Origin: Streptomyces sp. NBC_01288
GTDB taxonomy: Bacteria > Actinomycetota > Actinomycetes > Streptomycetales > Streptomycetaceae
Assembly (NCBI RefSeq): GCF_035982055.1
Contig: NZ_CP108427.1
Span: forward strand, 4,587,001 to 4,651,000
Length of the DNA: 64,000 nt
Reading direction: 5' to 3'
Every line of letters begins with the position of its first letter. Position 1 is the first letter of the stretch. A program made the position numbers and the translations under genes. The notes beneath the pieces were generated by a model. The model did not search any database, had not been told where the DNA came from, and was given only the letters and a program-made list of their open reading frames with translations. Below, one piece after another: positions 42,353 to 50,618 of the stretch.

Positions 42353-42391
42353 GAGGGCCCCGGTCGGCGGAGGTGAACGACCGGGGCCCTC
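42353..42391 (-). terminator. Terminator after the glycosyltransferase gene
   Basis: GAGGGCCCCGGTCG (42353-42366) pairs perfectly with CGACCGGGGCCCTC (42378-42391) around an 11-base loop. It lies downstream of the minus-strand glycosyltransferase and before the AfsR-like promoter. Confidence 0.8.
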
Positions 42392-42404
42392 GTCCCTTAC
42401 ATCC

Positions 42405-42504
42405 GAGGTACTACGGGACGGTCAGCGACACCTGAGGTACTACGGGTCGGCCGGGCACCTCTGAGGCACTACGGGGGTACTACGGGTACTACGGGTACTA
42501 CGGG
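42405..42504. repeat. 29-bp and 9-bp repeats of TACTACGGG
   Basis: TACTACGGG (or CACTACGGG) begins at 42409, 42438, 42467, 42478, 42487 and 42496. The first three lie in 29-bp units opening GAGG(T/C)ACTACGGG. The last three are perfect 9-bp tandem copies. The array sits just after the glycosyltransferase stop. Confidence 0.85.
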
Positions 42505-42508
42505 CCGG

Positions 42509-43423
42509 TCAGATGACGGGCGGGCGCCCCAGCCGCGTCAGCCGCCACACCGTCCGCCACCGCATCGGCCGCCGCTCCCCCGCCGATTCCCGCACACCCT
42601 CCACGAACCCGCCGAACCAGGCCCGCAGCCCGGCGACCGACCGGGTCCGTACGAGCGTGAGCAGCGTCCAGATGCCCAGGTGGACCGGGATCAGCGCGAG
42701 CGGGAGCCGGCGGCGGACCAGCCAGACGCGGTTGCGGGCGGTGACCCGGTAGTAGATGGCGTGCCGGGCGGGCGAGGTCTTGGGGTGCTGGAGGAGCAGC
42801 TCGGGGGCGTACAGGATGCTCCAGCCGGCGTCGGCGGCCCGCCAGGCGAGGTCGGTCTCCTCGTGCGCGAAGAAGAACTCGGCCGGCCAGTCCCCCGTCT
42901 CGGCGAGCATGGCCATGCTCAGCGCGTGCCCGCCGCCGAGGAACCCGGTGACGTACCCGCCCTCCATCGGATCCCCCGCGCCGACCCGCGGGACATGGCG
43001 CCGCTGGGTCTCCCCGTGCTCGTCGGCGATCCTGAACCCGACGATGCCCAGGCGGGGTTCGGCCGCGTACAGATCGCGCACGCGGCGCAGCACGTCCGCG
43101 TCGACGAGCAGTCCGTCGTCGTCGAGTTCCACCACGACGTCCACGTCACCGAACGCGCGGAGCCGGGCCAGACCCACGTTGCGGCCACCGGGGCAGCCGA
43201 GGTTCTCGTCGAGGTCGATGGTGGTGACCTCGCCGGGGAGGGAGAGCCGGTCGGTGAACTCCGGGAGCCGGCAGCCGTTTCCGACGATCACGATCCGGCT
43301 CGGCGGGAGGTCCTGCTTGGCCACGGACTCCAGCAGCGCGTCGACCTCGGCGGGCCGGTTTCCCATGGTCACCACGGCGACGGCGATCCTCGGTCCGACC
43401 ACGTCGCTCACTCCATCCGGCAC
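42509..43423 (-). CDS. Family 2 glycosyltransferase
   Basis: A 304-residue GT-A glycosyltransferase. The N-terminal nucleotide-binding half has IAVAVVTMGNRPAEVDALLESVAKQ, DLDENLGCPGGRNVGLARL and the metal-binding VVELDDDGLLVDADVL. The acceptor half has GYVTGFLGGGHALSMAML and FFFAHEETDLAWRAADAGW (the ExDxxxR-like motif). A basic C-terminal region of short hydrophobic helices may bind the membrane. GTG 43423 has GGAG 9 bases upstream. Earlier in-frame codons extend it to 43477. Sugar and acceptor unknown. Confidence 0.9.
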   Translation of the reverse strand: MPDGVSDVVGPRIAVAVVTMGNRPAEVDALLESVAKQDLPPSRIVIVGNGCRLPEFTDRLSLPGEVTTIDLDENLGCPGGRNVGLARLRAFGDVDVVVELDDDGLLVDADVLRRVRDLYAAEPRLGIVGFRIADEHGETQRRHVPRVGAGDPMEGGYVTGFLGGGHALSMAMLAETGDWPAEFFFAHEETDLAWRAADAGWSILYAPELLLQHPKTSPARHAIYYRVTARNRVWLVRRRLPLALIPVHLGIWTLLTLVRTRSVAGLRAWFGGFVEGVRESAGERRPMRWRTVWRLTRLGRPPVI

Positions 43424-43529
43424 GTCTCTGGCTCCATCCGGCCATCCGGCGATGCCCGCGCCCTGACCGCGCGGCACTCACCGTTCACCAAGATGTTGCC
43501 TCAGGTCGGCCGGTTGCTCCGACTCAAGT

Positions 43530-43976
43530 TCATTTTGCGGGACCTTTGTTGTGGCTTTGCCGGTTTTCCCTCCGCCGCACGAACTTCAGCCCCGACCAGT
43601 CGTCCCCCAGCGCGGCGACCTTCACATCGACGACACCGAGCGGGAGGAAGAGGTCGCGCAGGTCGTTCTCGCCGATGTCGCTGACATGCCCGGCGGCCTT
43701 GCGGGGCCAGGCGATCCAGAGCATGGCGGCGTCCGCGAGGCCGAGCACCAACTCCACGGCCTCCGCGGCCAGTTGCCGCCGTTCCCGGTAGAAGGCGAGG
43801 GTGACGTCCGCGCCACGGGTGCCACCGGCGGTGACGTCGCAGTCGGCGGGGAGTCCAGGGACGGTCCAGGGGGCGGGGGCGTGATGCAGGTGGACCTGGT
43901 GGCCGGGCTTGACGCCGATCTTCCTGGCGAGCGGGGTGCCGGAGTAACCTCCGGCTGCCGCAGGGGAGTTGACCAT
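43530..43976 (-). CDS. DUF3052 family protein
   Basis: A 148-residue protein of the DUF3052 family. It has GYSGTPLARKIGVKPGHQVHLHHAPAPW near the N-terminus, DVTLAFYRERRQLAAEAVELVLGLADAAMLWIAWPRKAAG in the middle and LPLGVVDVKVAALGDDWSGLKFVRRRENR at the end. ATG 43976 has GGAG upstream. A strong hairpin separates it from the DUF5707 gene on the same strand. No enzymatic function is established for the family. Confidence 0.88.
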   Translation of the reverse strand: MVNSPAAAGGYSGTPLARKIGVKPGHQVHLHHAPAPWTVPGLPADCDVTAGGTRGADVTLAFYRERRQLAAEAVELVLGLADAAMLWIAWPRKAAGHVSDIGENDLRDLFLPLGVVDVKVAALGDDWSGLKFVRRRENRQSHNKGPAK

Positions 43977-44025
43977 GCTCTTCTCCGACCTTCTACGAAC
44001 GTCCATGGCCTTCTACGACAACGAC

Positions 44026-44057
44026 CGGTGCCCCGTCTCGATCGAGACGGGGCACCG
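44026..44057. terminator. 32-bp perfect palindrome, terminator
   Basis: A perfect palindrome (arm CGGTGCCCCGTCTC, centre GATC) between the DUF5707 and DUF3052 genes, both minus strand. It should end the DUF5707 transcript. Degenerate GGTGTCAGC repeats lie between it and the DUF5707 stop (44075-44123). Confidence 0.8.
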
Positions 44058-44123
44058 TATCCCACGTGACCGCGTGCCGGCGTCAGCGCGCCGGTGTCAG
44101 CGTTCTGGTGTCAGCCGGCGATG

Positions 44124-44588
44124 TCAGCCGGTGATGTCGAAGGTGGCCGCACTGGACACGAACGTCGTGTCGCCGTCCTTGGCGGTGGCGAGCGCCGAGA
44201 CGTACCAGGTGCCCTTGGCCGCCTCGGCCGCCTCCTTCTTGGTGACCTTGAACGTGTAGGTGCAGCGCGAGGTGTCGTCCGAGGTGCTCCTGCACGTGGC
44301 GGACTCGACGTCGCGCAGGTCCGCCGCGGTCGGCTTCAGCTTCGAACTCGCGGGCCAGGCAACGACCTTGAGGCCCTTGATACCCGAGTTGTCGCTGACG
44401 TCCACGGTGTAGGTGAAGGAACCGGCGCCGCTCGCGGACGGGGCGGTGTAGTGGGCCGAGCCGTTCGCCAGGGCCGGCTTCTCGGGGGCCGCCGGGGCGG
44501 CCGACGCGGCGAGACCGCCTGCGACGACTCCGCCGACAGCGGCGACACCGGCGAGCGAGAAGAGGAGCGTGCGCTTGGTCATGGACAT
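44124..44588 (-). CDS. DUF5707 secreted protein
   Basis: A 154-residue exported protein. The signal peptide is MSMTKRTLLFSLAGVAAVGG then VVAGGLAASAAPAAP with an AxA cleavage site near residue 30. The mature part is an Ig-like beta domain: FTYTVDVSDNSGIKGLKVVAWPASSKLKPTAADLRDVESATC, TSRCTYTFKVTKKEA, then GTWYVSALATAKDGDTTF. Two Cys residues may form a disulfide. ATG 44588 follows GGGGGA. Function unknown. Divergent from the sensor kinase at 44796. Confidence 0.85.
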   Translation of the reverse strand: MSMTKRTLLFSLAGVAAVGGVVAGGLAASAAPAAPEKPALANGSAHYTAPSASGAGSFTYTVDVSDNSGIKGLKVVAWPASSKLKPTAADLRDVESATCRSTSDDTSRCTYTFKVTKKEAAEAAKGTWYVSALATAKDGDTTFVSSAATFDITG

Positions 44589-44795
44589 GGGAGATCCCCC
44601 TGTGTGGTGTGGATGGTGCGGGAGGCGGTGGTCGACCGCTTCCCTCGATGTGATCGAGCCTAGGAGCGGGACGCGGTCCGGTCCTCCGGCGGAAGGACGG
44701 CTGCCGCGTCGAACCAGAGATAGAGAAGGGCGGGACCGTAATCCCCCTTCCGCCTGACCCAGCCCCCTCACCTGCACCCATAGCCTTTGAGTGTC

Positions 44796-47159
44796 ATGAA
44801 ACGAACCGACGACCGGCTGCTCCCGGTCCTGCTGATCTGTGCCCAGGCCCTGGTGTGGCCGGTGGCTCCGCTGCTGCGCGGCACCGTGCCGACCGCGGCC
44901 GACCTGCTCGTGGCCGCGCTGGTCGCGGGAACCGTGACGGCCGCGCTCGCCCTGCGCCGTACCCGCCCGGTGATCACGCTCATCGTGGTCGCCGCGGCCT
45001 GCGCGGTGGGCGCCGGCCCGCTGCCCACCGGGGCGATGGCGGTCCTCGGCACCGCGGGCGTCGCGATCGCCCTGTTCACGGTGGCGACCGAGCGCGACAC
45101 CTTCACGACGGTCCTGTGCGTGGTCACGCTCGCGCTCTGGCAGTTCCTGCAGAACATCACCCTGCACGGACTCAGCGACAACAACGGTCTCGACCTGGTC
45201 CTGATCACCCTGCTCTACGCCACCGCGTGCGGCGCGGGCTTCTCCGTACGACGCACCCGGCGCGCCCGCCAGGCCGCCGAACTCCTCCTGAACCGCGCCG
45301 AGACCGAGCGCCACCGGCTCCCGGCGGCCGAACGGCGGCGTATGGAACGGGAGTTGCACGACGTCAGCGCTCACCATCTGACCGCCGTGGTCGTCACCGC
45401 CGGCGCCGCGCTCGGCCTGCGCGAACGCCGCCCCGAACTCGCCGCCGAGGCACTGGAGTTCGCGACCGAGACGGGCCGCGAGGTCACCCGGGCACTGGGC
45501 GCGGTCCGTGCCCCGGCCCCGTCCCGCGAGGAACTCCCGTCCCCCGAAGAGCGGTTGCACTCGCTGATCGCCGGCTTCCGCCGCCTCAACCAACCCGTCG
45601 AGTACGAGATCGACCCCCTCCCCGACGGCGCCGTCGCGGACGCGGCCTACGGCATCGTCCGCGAGGCCCTCACCAACGTGGCCCGCCACGCCCCCGGAGC
45701 CCACACCACGGTGACCGTCCGCTACGGCGACACCCGCACCGACATCGCGGTCACCAGCGCGGCCCCGCCGTCCGCCGCCCCGGCCCACGGCGCGGGCCTG
45801 GGCGGCGGCCGAGGCCAGGGCTTCCTCCGCTCCCGGGCCCGGGAAACAGGCGGCACCCTCACCACCGGCCCCACACCGGAAGGCGGTTGGGAGGTCAGCG
45901 CGATCCTCCCCGGCCGCACGGCGGCCCCGATGGAACACTCCCTCCCCCGCAGCTACCGCGCGGCCCAGGTCGTCGCCGCGATCGGCCTGTGCTTCCAGCC
46001 CCTGCTACCGGTCCTGATCATCCACGCGAACTCGACATCGACCGGCACACATGTGTCGGCGGGGGTCCTGTTCACCTTGCTGGCAGCAGCCCAGGCGGTG
46101 GCACTGCTGTGGCTGCGCAAAGCACCGAGGACCGTCCAACTCGCCTTGCTGGCCTTGGCGTTGCTGTGGCCAATGGCAATGTCGGTGGGCGACTACACAG
46201 GCCCGGTACTGCTACCACCAACACTGAGCGCCTTGGCAACATGCACGGCGGTGATCTCCCTGAAGGGGCGCGGGGCTGTATCGATCTACGGCTCCGCCGC
46301 GGGGCGCGACCAACCACACGCGACCCGCACCTACCGACTACCTCAAGTCCCTGTCTCTGTCTTCTTCATCGCAGCCACGGCCGCACACACCACCGCCCTG
46401 ACGATCGCCATCCTGCACCGAGGCACAACCACCCCCACCTGGGCGGTGCCCACGGCGGCAACCACCGCTGTCGCACTGGCACTTGGCGCGTCCTACTACG
46501 CCGGATCCCTGATCGCCCACCGCAACAGGGCAACCCAGGGCGCCCAATCAGAACAACTGGCCACCTGGACCGAGGAAGCCGTAAGAGACGCCTGGGCAGA
46601 ACGCCGCCGCATCGCGGCGGGACTGGAAACCACCGTCCTCGCCCGCACCGCAGACATGATCACCGAGGCAGAGGCAGGCCACCTGGACGAAACAGCGACC
46701 CGCGCCCGAGAGGCCCTCGCGGCGATGCGCGCCCTCCTGGACGCGGTCCGGGACGCCGACGAAACGACAACCCCCGTCCTCCGCCCCCAACCCACCGTCC
46801 AGGCCCTCGACTTGCTCGCCCACCAGTGCCGAGCCACCGGCCGCGACGTACAGATACGCGTGACGGACCGGGTACCGGAAAGGCTCCCCACGGAAGTGGA
46901 CCTCGCCGCCTACCACGTCGCCGAAACCCTCCTCGCGACCGGCGACAACGACCCCGCCGTACTCGAACTCGACGCGGACGGCAGTACGTTGACGATCACG
47001 GCCACCGGCGTACCCCGCGCCACCGACCCCGCCGTACAGGCCCGCCTGACGGCAAGGATCGCGCCGCTCGGCGGCACCCTGACGGCCGGCCGCCCACCGG
47101 GCACGGTCCACCTCCGGCTGCCGCTCACGGCACCGGACGACGAGGAGAGAGAACGATGA
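44796..47159 (+). CDS. Sensor histidine kinase with a second, degenerate kinase module
   Basis: A 787-residue NarL-class sensor. First module: about five membrane spans (10-150), HisKA_3 with phospho-His in RELHDVSAHHL (His188), and an HATPase domain (GIVREALTNVARHA, then GGGRGQGFLRSRARETGGTL). A second set of spans (about 395-580) and a second module follow (ERRRIAAGLETTVLARTADMI near 605), where the His position is lost and the ATPase part is eroded. Residues encoded by 46265-46342 come from the dispersed repeat. The stop overlaps the response regulator ATG. Confidence 0.88.
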   Translation: MKRTDDRLLPVLLICAQALVWPVAPLLRGTVPTAADLLVAALVAGTVTAALALRRTRPVITLIVVAAACAVGAGPLPTGAMAVLGTAGVAIALFTVATERDTFTTVLCVVTLALWQFLQNITLHGLSDNNGLDLVLITLLYATACGAGFSVRRTRRARQAAELLLNRAETERHRLPAAERRRMERELHDVSAHHLTAVVVTAGAALGLRERRPELAAEALEFATETGREVTRALGAVRAPAPSREELPSPEERLHSLIAGFRRLNQPVEYEIDPLPDGAVADAAYGIVREALTNVARHAPGAHTTVTVRYGDTRTDIAVTSAAPPSAAPAHGAGLGGGRGQGFLRSRARETGGTLTTGPTPEGGWEVSAILPGRTAAPMEHSLPRSYRAAQVVAAIGLCFQPLLPVLIIHANSTSTGTHVSAGVLFTLLAAAQAVALLWLRKAPRTVQLALLALALLWPMAMSVGDYTGPVLLPPTLSALATCTAVISLKGRGAVSIYGSAAGRDQPHATRTYRLPQVPVSVFFIAATAAHTTALTIAILHRGTTTPTWAVPTAATTAVALALGASYYAGSLIAHRNRATQGAQSEQLATWTEEAVRDAWAERRRIAAGLETTVLARTADMITEAEAGHLDETATRAREALAAMRALLDAVRDADETTTPVLRPQPTVQALDLLAHQCRATGRDVQIRVTDRVPERLPTEVDLAAYHVAETLLATGDNDPAVLELDADGSTLTITATGVPRATDPAVQARLTARIAPLGGTLTAGRPPGTVHLRLPLTAPDDEERER
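46265..46342 (+). repeat. Dispersed repeat, copy E, inside the sensor kinase
   Basis: Long variant in forward orientation: GGGGCGCGGGGCTG, then TATCGATCTACGGCTCCGCCGCG, then GGGCGCGACCAACC and a CCCGCACC tail. Translated in frame as KGRGAVSIYGSAAGRDQPH in a loop between membrane spans. It closely matches copy A at 3764-3820. Confidence 0.75.
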
Positions 47160-47848
47160 GCCTCAGGGTGCTGGTCGTCGACGACCAGGGCATCGTCCGG
47201 GCGGGCTTCGCCGCCGTGATCGACGCCGAGGACGACATGACGGTCGTGGGCGAGGCCGCCGACGGCGCCACCGCGGTGGTCCTGGCCGCCGAACTCGCCC
47301 CGGACGTGGTCGTGATGGACGTCCGGATGCCCGAACTGGACGGCATCGCCGCCACCCGGATCATCACCGGCAGGGAGAACGCGCCGCGGGTCCTCGTGCT
47401 GACCACCTTCGACCTCGACGCGTACGTCTTCGACGCCCTGCGCGCGGGAGCCTCCGGTTTCCTCCTCAAGGACGTGCACGCCTCCGAACTCCTGGCGGGA
47501 ATCAGGGTGGTGGCGAGCGGCGAGAGCGTGCTCGCCCCGTCCGCGACCCGGCGGCTGATCGGCCACTACGCGTCCGGCGCGGGCGCCGGTTTCCGTTCCG
47601 ACGCCGAGAACGGCCCGCGCGAACTGGAGAGCCTCACCGGCAGCCAGCGCAACGTCCTCGCCCTGCTCGCCTCGGGCCTCAACAACGCGGAGATCGCGGC
47701 GGAGTTGGACATCACCGTCGGCACGGTCAAGTCCCACGTCAACGCCCTGCTCCGCAAACTGGGCCTGCGCGACCGCGTCCAGGCCACGATCCTCGCCTAC
47801 GACCTCGGCATCACCCGCCCGAACCCGCCGGGCACGGACCACCTCTGA
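47156..47848 (+). CDS. LuxR-type response regulator
   Basis: A 230-residue NarL/FixJ-type regulator. The receiver has the DDQ acidic pair near residues 9-10, phospho-Asp in VVVMDVRMPELDG, TTFD and the Lys of FLLKD. The C-terminal LuxR HTH reads LTGSQRNVLALLASGLNNAEIAAELDITVGTVKSHVNALLRKLGLRDRVQ. It is coupled to the kinase at 44796 through an ATGA overlap and is its evident partner. Confidence 0.95.
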   Translation: MSLRVLVVDDQGIVRAGFAAVIDAEDDMTVVGEAADGATAVVLAAELAPDVVVMDVRMPELDGIAATRIITGRENAPRVLVLTTFDLDAYVFDALRAGASGFLLKDVHASELLAGIRVVASGESVLAPSATRRLIGHYASGAGAGFRSDAENGPRELESLTGSQRNVLALLASGLNNAEIAAELDITVGTVKSHVNALLRKLGLRDRVQATILAYDLGITRPNPPGTDHL

Positions 47849-47911
47849 CGCTCCGTCACCACCCGCGTCCGTGCAACAACCCTTCATCCACCGTCACTTA
47901 GGAGTACAGCC

Positions 47912-48244
47912 ATGCCCAGTACCGACGCCAATGCCGCCCGCTCACCCCTCCACCGGCTCGGCCGGAACCTCCGCAACCCCTTCGCCCTCGCCTACCTCGC
48001 GCTCTGCGTGGCCCTGCTCGTCTGGACCGTCGTCGTGAGCGTCATGGACGACTCGGGCGAGTCCATGGCGGGCGTCGTCCCGATCCTGGCGACCGCCCCG
48101 GGCAGTCTCGTGTTCCTCGTACTGCCGGGCGGCAAGGCCATGTTCGTCGTCGCCGTCGCCATCGGAGCTCTGGTGAACGCCTCGGTCATCGGCTGGTGCG
48201 CCCGCGCCCTGCGCCGCGGCAACCAGTCGGACGCGACCCGCTGA
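47912..48244 (+). CDS. Small membrane protein (SCO4225-like)
   Basis: A 110-residue membrane protein with three hydrophobic spans (about residues 25-43, 53-72, 76-96). Conserved-looking segments are FALAYLALCVALLVWTVVV and GVVPILATAPGSLVFLVLPG. AGGAG lies 7 bases before the ATG. It follows the two-component genes by 63 bases and could be a target or accessory of that system. The family name is from memory of a Streptomyces family and is tentative. Confidence 0.7.
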   Translation: MPSTDANAARSPLHRLGRNLRNPFALAYLALCVALLVWTVVVSVMDDSGESMAGVVPILATAPGSLVFLVLPGGKAMFVVAVAIGALVNASVIGWCARALRRGNQSDATR

Positions 48245-48325
48245 GCCCCGGGCAGGACTAGGCTGGCGGCGCGGTGTTCGCCCTGCTTCGCATCGGGCAC
48301 AACCACCGCGTCGAAGGACTGCGGC

Positions 48326-48715
48326 ATGAGGCACGCGCCCTGCACCACGCACCAACCGACCACAACCCACGAAGAACGGCCCCTACGACCTCTGTTGACG
48401 GCCGTTCCCCCTCCCCCCGACCTGGACCTGCTGACCGAACTGGTCCAACTACGCGCCCAGAACACCCAGTTGACGCTGGCGCTGGAGACCCGGGCGGTGA
48501 TCGACCAGGCGCGCGGCATGGTGATGGCCCTCGCGCCGTGCACCGGCGAACGGGCCTGGGACCTGCTGGTGGGCGTCTCCCAGCACTGCAACATCAAGCT
48601 CCGGGTCGTGGCGGCGGCGCTGGTGGCCACGACGGAGGACCAGACGCTCCCGGCCGACATCCGGCGGGAGTTGCGCCGCGCACTGCGCCGCCTCCACGCG
48701 GCGGACCGGCCGTAG
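48326..48715 (+). CDS. ANTAR-domain RNA-binding protein
   Basis: A 129-residue protein. Residues about 35-115 form an ANTAR domain: LVQLRAQNTQLTLALETRAVIDQARGMVMAL, then ERAWDLLVGVSQHCNIKLRVVAAALVATTE. ANTAR proteins bind paired stem-loops in RNA to prevent transcription termination. There is no attached sensor domain, only a Pro/Thr-rich N-terminus, so control must come from elsewhere. AAGGAC precedes the ATG. Confidence 0.88.
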   Translation: MRHAPCTTHQPTTTHEERPLRPLLTAVPPPPDLDLLTELVQLRAQNTQLTLALETRAVIDQARGMVMALAPCTGERAWDLLVGVSQHCNIKLRVVAAALVATTEDQTLPADIRRELRRALRRLHAADRP

Positions 48716-48735
48716 CCCGTGCAGGATGGGGTCGG

Positions 48736-48770
48736 CACCGGGAGCTGTGGTTCCAACTCTCCGGTGCCTT
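48736..48770 (+). terminator. Terminator after the ANTAR gene
   Basis: GGCACCGG (48736-48743) pairs with CCGGTGCC (48763-48770), with additional GAG/CTC pairing, 20 bases after the ANTAR stop and followed by TTCGTTC. Confidence 0.7.
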
Positions 48771-48866
48771 CGTTCAGAACGGCCGACGGACGCCCCTGCT
48801 GGGTAGCCCGGCCCGGCGAACCTAAACAGTTCGAGAACTACGTGAACTGCGGGACCCGTCCGGGAC

Positions 48867-49541
48867 CTATTCCGGACGTTGCGTCCGGTCGTTGTGCGCC
48901 AGCCCGTCCGGATGGTCCTCCGTACGCTCGCCGAGCGGAAGTACCAGTACCTGTACGGGAGTTGTATCGTCCTCGCGCTGGATCCGCCCGACCTCCTGCC
49001 ACCCCCAGCCCTTGAGCGCGGCCAGGACCCACCGGGCGGACTCGTCCACCAACGTGACGCCCAGGGAGGCCTGGTGGTCGGTGAGCAGCCGCTCCTGCAT
49101 CATCCGGGCGAGTCCGTGCGCGTGCTGGTGCGGATGGACGAGGGTCTCCAGGATCGCGAACACATGCCCGGACGCGGTGAGTTGCTCCAGGTTCTGGGGC
49201 AACTGCCCGTCGAATCCCTGCCACCAGGACCCGTCACGCGGCACGGAGAAGCCGCAGACACACCCGGCCAGGGCCTCCGCCTCGGCGACGAGCATGTCGA
49301 AGCCGGGCAGTTTCACGTCGTCGGCGAGCCGGAGCAGGAACTTCTGCCGGTCGTTGAACTCCTCGCCAGCCTCGGCGTCGGAGGACTCGACGTACAGGTC
49401 CGCGAGATCCTCCCGCAGGCCCTCGGCCTGCCAGCGGTTCAGCCGGCGCAGCCGCACCGTGTCCAGGGCGTCCGCCACGCCCATGACGGTCGGCTCCGGC
49501 TTCTGGCCTTCGGGTTCGTGCGCTTGCAGCGGGCTGCTCAT
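48867..49541 (-). CDS. GNAT-like protein
   Basis: A 224-residue protein. The C-terminal half looks like a GNAT fold: GHVFAILETLVHPHQHAHGLARMMQERLLTD (the acetyl-CoA loop region, with GLARMM in place of the usual R/Q-x-x-G-x-G/A) and VDESARWVLAALKGWGWQEVGRI. The N-terminal half is helical with LNRWQAEGLREDLADLYVES. ATG 49541 has GAGG upstream. The substrate is unknown, and the atypical CoA loop makes catalysis uncertain. Divergent from the sigma factor gene. Confidence 0.75.
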   Translation of the reverse strand: MSSPLQAHEPEGQKPEPTVMGVADALDTVRLRRLNRWQAEGLREDLADLYVESSDAEAGEEFNDRQKFLLRLADDVKLPGFDMLVAEAEALAGCVCGFSVPRDGSWWQGFDGQLPQNLEQLTASGHVFAILETLVHPHQHAHGLARMMQERLLTDHQASLGVTLVDESARWVLAALKGWGWQEVGRIQREDDTTPVQVLVLPLGERTEDHPDGLAHNDRTQRPE

Positions 49542-49649
49542 TCGACGCCTCGGTTCGGAAGACTCGGTGGGGTGGTGCGGCGCCGGGGTCCGGGACGTCT
49601 GTACAGCAGCATAGCCACGGGTATCACGAAAACCCGTTCGAATGAGCCC

Positions 49650-49674
49650 GTTTGAAAGCCGTCCCCCCGGGCAC
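49650..49674 (+). promoter_or_regulatory. SigB-type promoter before the sigma factor gene
   Basis: GTTT at 49650-49653, 15 bases, GGGCAC at 49669-49674, close to the Streptomyces stress consensus GTTT-N14-16-GGGTAC. It lies 120 bases upstream of a SigB-family gene, so autoregulation is plausible. Confidence 0.45.
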
Positions 49675-49793
49675 TCGTCCGGTGTGCTTCGGACCGGAGG
49701 CACCCCCGTGGGAGCGGTGTTCGCTGCTCCCCAGTGTGCTGCGGTCCGCCGACCCCACGGTGAGTGACACCACCGAAGAGGGAGCACGTCCCC

Positions 49794-50618
49794 ATGCAGG
49801 CCGACCGCACCCGTAGGACCCGTACCACCAAGCGTTCCTACGACGACTCCCCCGACACCGCCGAGTCGTTCCGCCGTATCGCCACCCTGCCGAACGGTCC
49901 GGAGCGGGCCGCGCTGTGCCAGGAGGTGGTGTGCGCGTGGATGCCGATGGCCGTACGGCTGGCCCGGCGCTTCCGGCACCGCGGCGAGTCCGCCGAGGAT
50001 CTCACGCAGGTCGCCCAACTCGGCCTGGTCAAGGCGGTGTCACGCTTCGACCCGAGTCTCGGTACGGCCTTCCCCAGCTTCGCGATCCCGACGATCCTCG
50101 GCGAGGTGAAGCGGCACTTCCGTGACGAGCTCTGGGTCGTGCACGTCCCGCGCCGGGTGCAGGAGCTGCGCGGTCAAGTCCGGTCCGCCGACCACGAGTT
50201 GAGTGCCACGCGGGGCGGAACGGTCTCCGCCGTCGGGGAGATCGCCGCGCACACCGGGCTGACGGAGGCCGAAGTACGGTTGGGCCAGGGGGCGTTGGAG
50301 GCCTACACCGCCTGGTCCCTGGACGCCGTACCGGGCCATCCCACGGACGGCCACCCACTGACGGACACTCTCGGCGACGTCGAGCCCGACTTCGACCTGA
50401 TCGTCAACCGCGAGGCCCTGCGCCCCCTGTTGCGGGCCCTGCCCGAGCGGGAGCGCGAGATCCTCTACATGCGGTTCTACTGCGAGATGACCCAGGCCCG
50501 CATCGGCGCGCGGCTCGGCGTCTCCCAGATGCACGTCTCCCGCCTGATCACCCGCACCTGCGCCCGCCTGCACGACCAGGTGATGGCCGAACCGCGCGCG
50601 TTCAGGAAGGCGTCGTAA
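49794..50618 (+). CDS. SigB/SigF-family RNA polymerase sigma factor
   Basis: A 274-residue group 3 sigma factor. Region 2 reads MAVRLARRFRHRGESAEDLTQVAQLGLVKAVSRFDPSLGTAFPSFAIPTILGEVKRHFRD, region 3 has VHVPRRVQELRGQVRSADHELSA and VGEIAAHTGLTEAEV, and region 4 has LPEREREILYMRFYCEMTQARIGARLGVSQMHVSRLI. GGGAG precedes the ATG. No anti-sigma gene is adjacent. Streptomyces carry about nine such stress and development sigma factors. Confidence 0.94.
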   Translation: MQADRTRRTRTTKRSYDDSPDTAESFRRIATLPNGPERAALCQEVVCAWMPMAVRLARRFRHRGESAEDLTQVAQLGLVKAVSRFDPSLGTAFPSFAIPTILGEVKRHFRDELWVVHVPRRVQELRGQVRSADHELSATRGGTVSAVGEIAAHTGLTEAEVRLGQGALEAYTAWSLDAVPGHPTDGHPLTDTLGDVEPDFDLIVNREALRPLLRALPEREREILYMRFYCEMTQARIGARLGVSQMHVSRLITRTCARLHDQVMAEPRAFRKAS

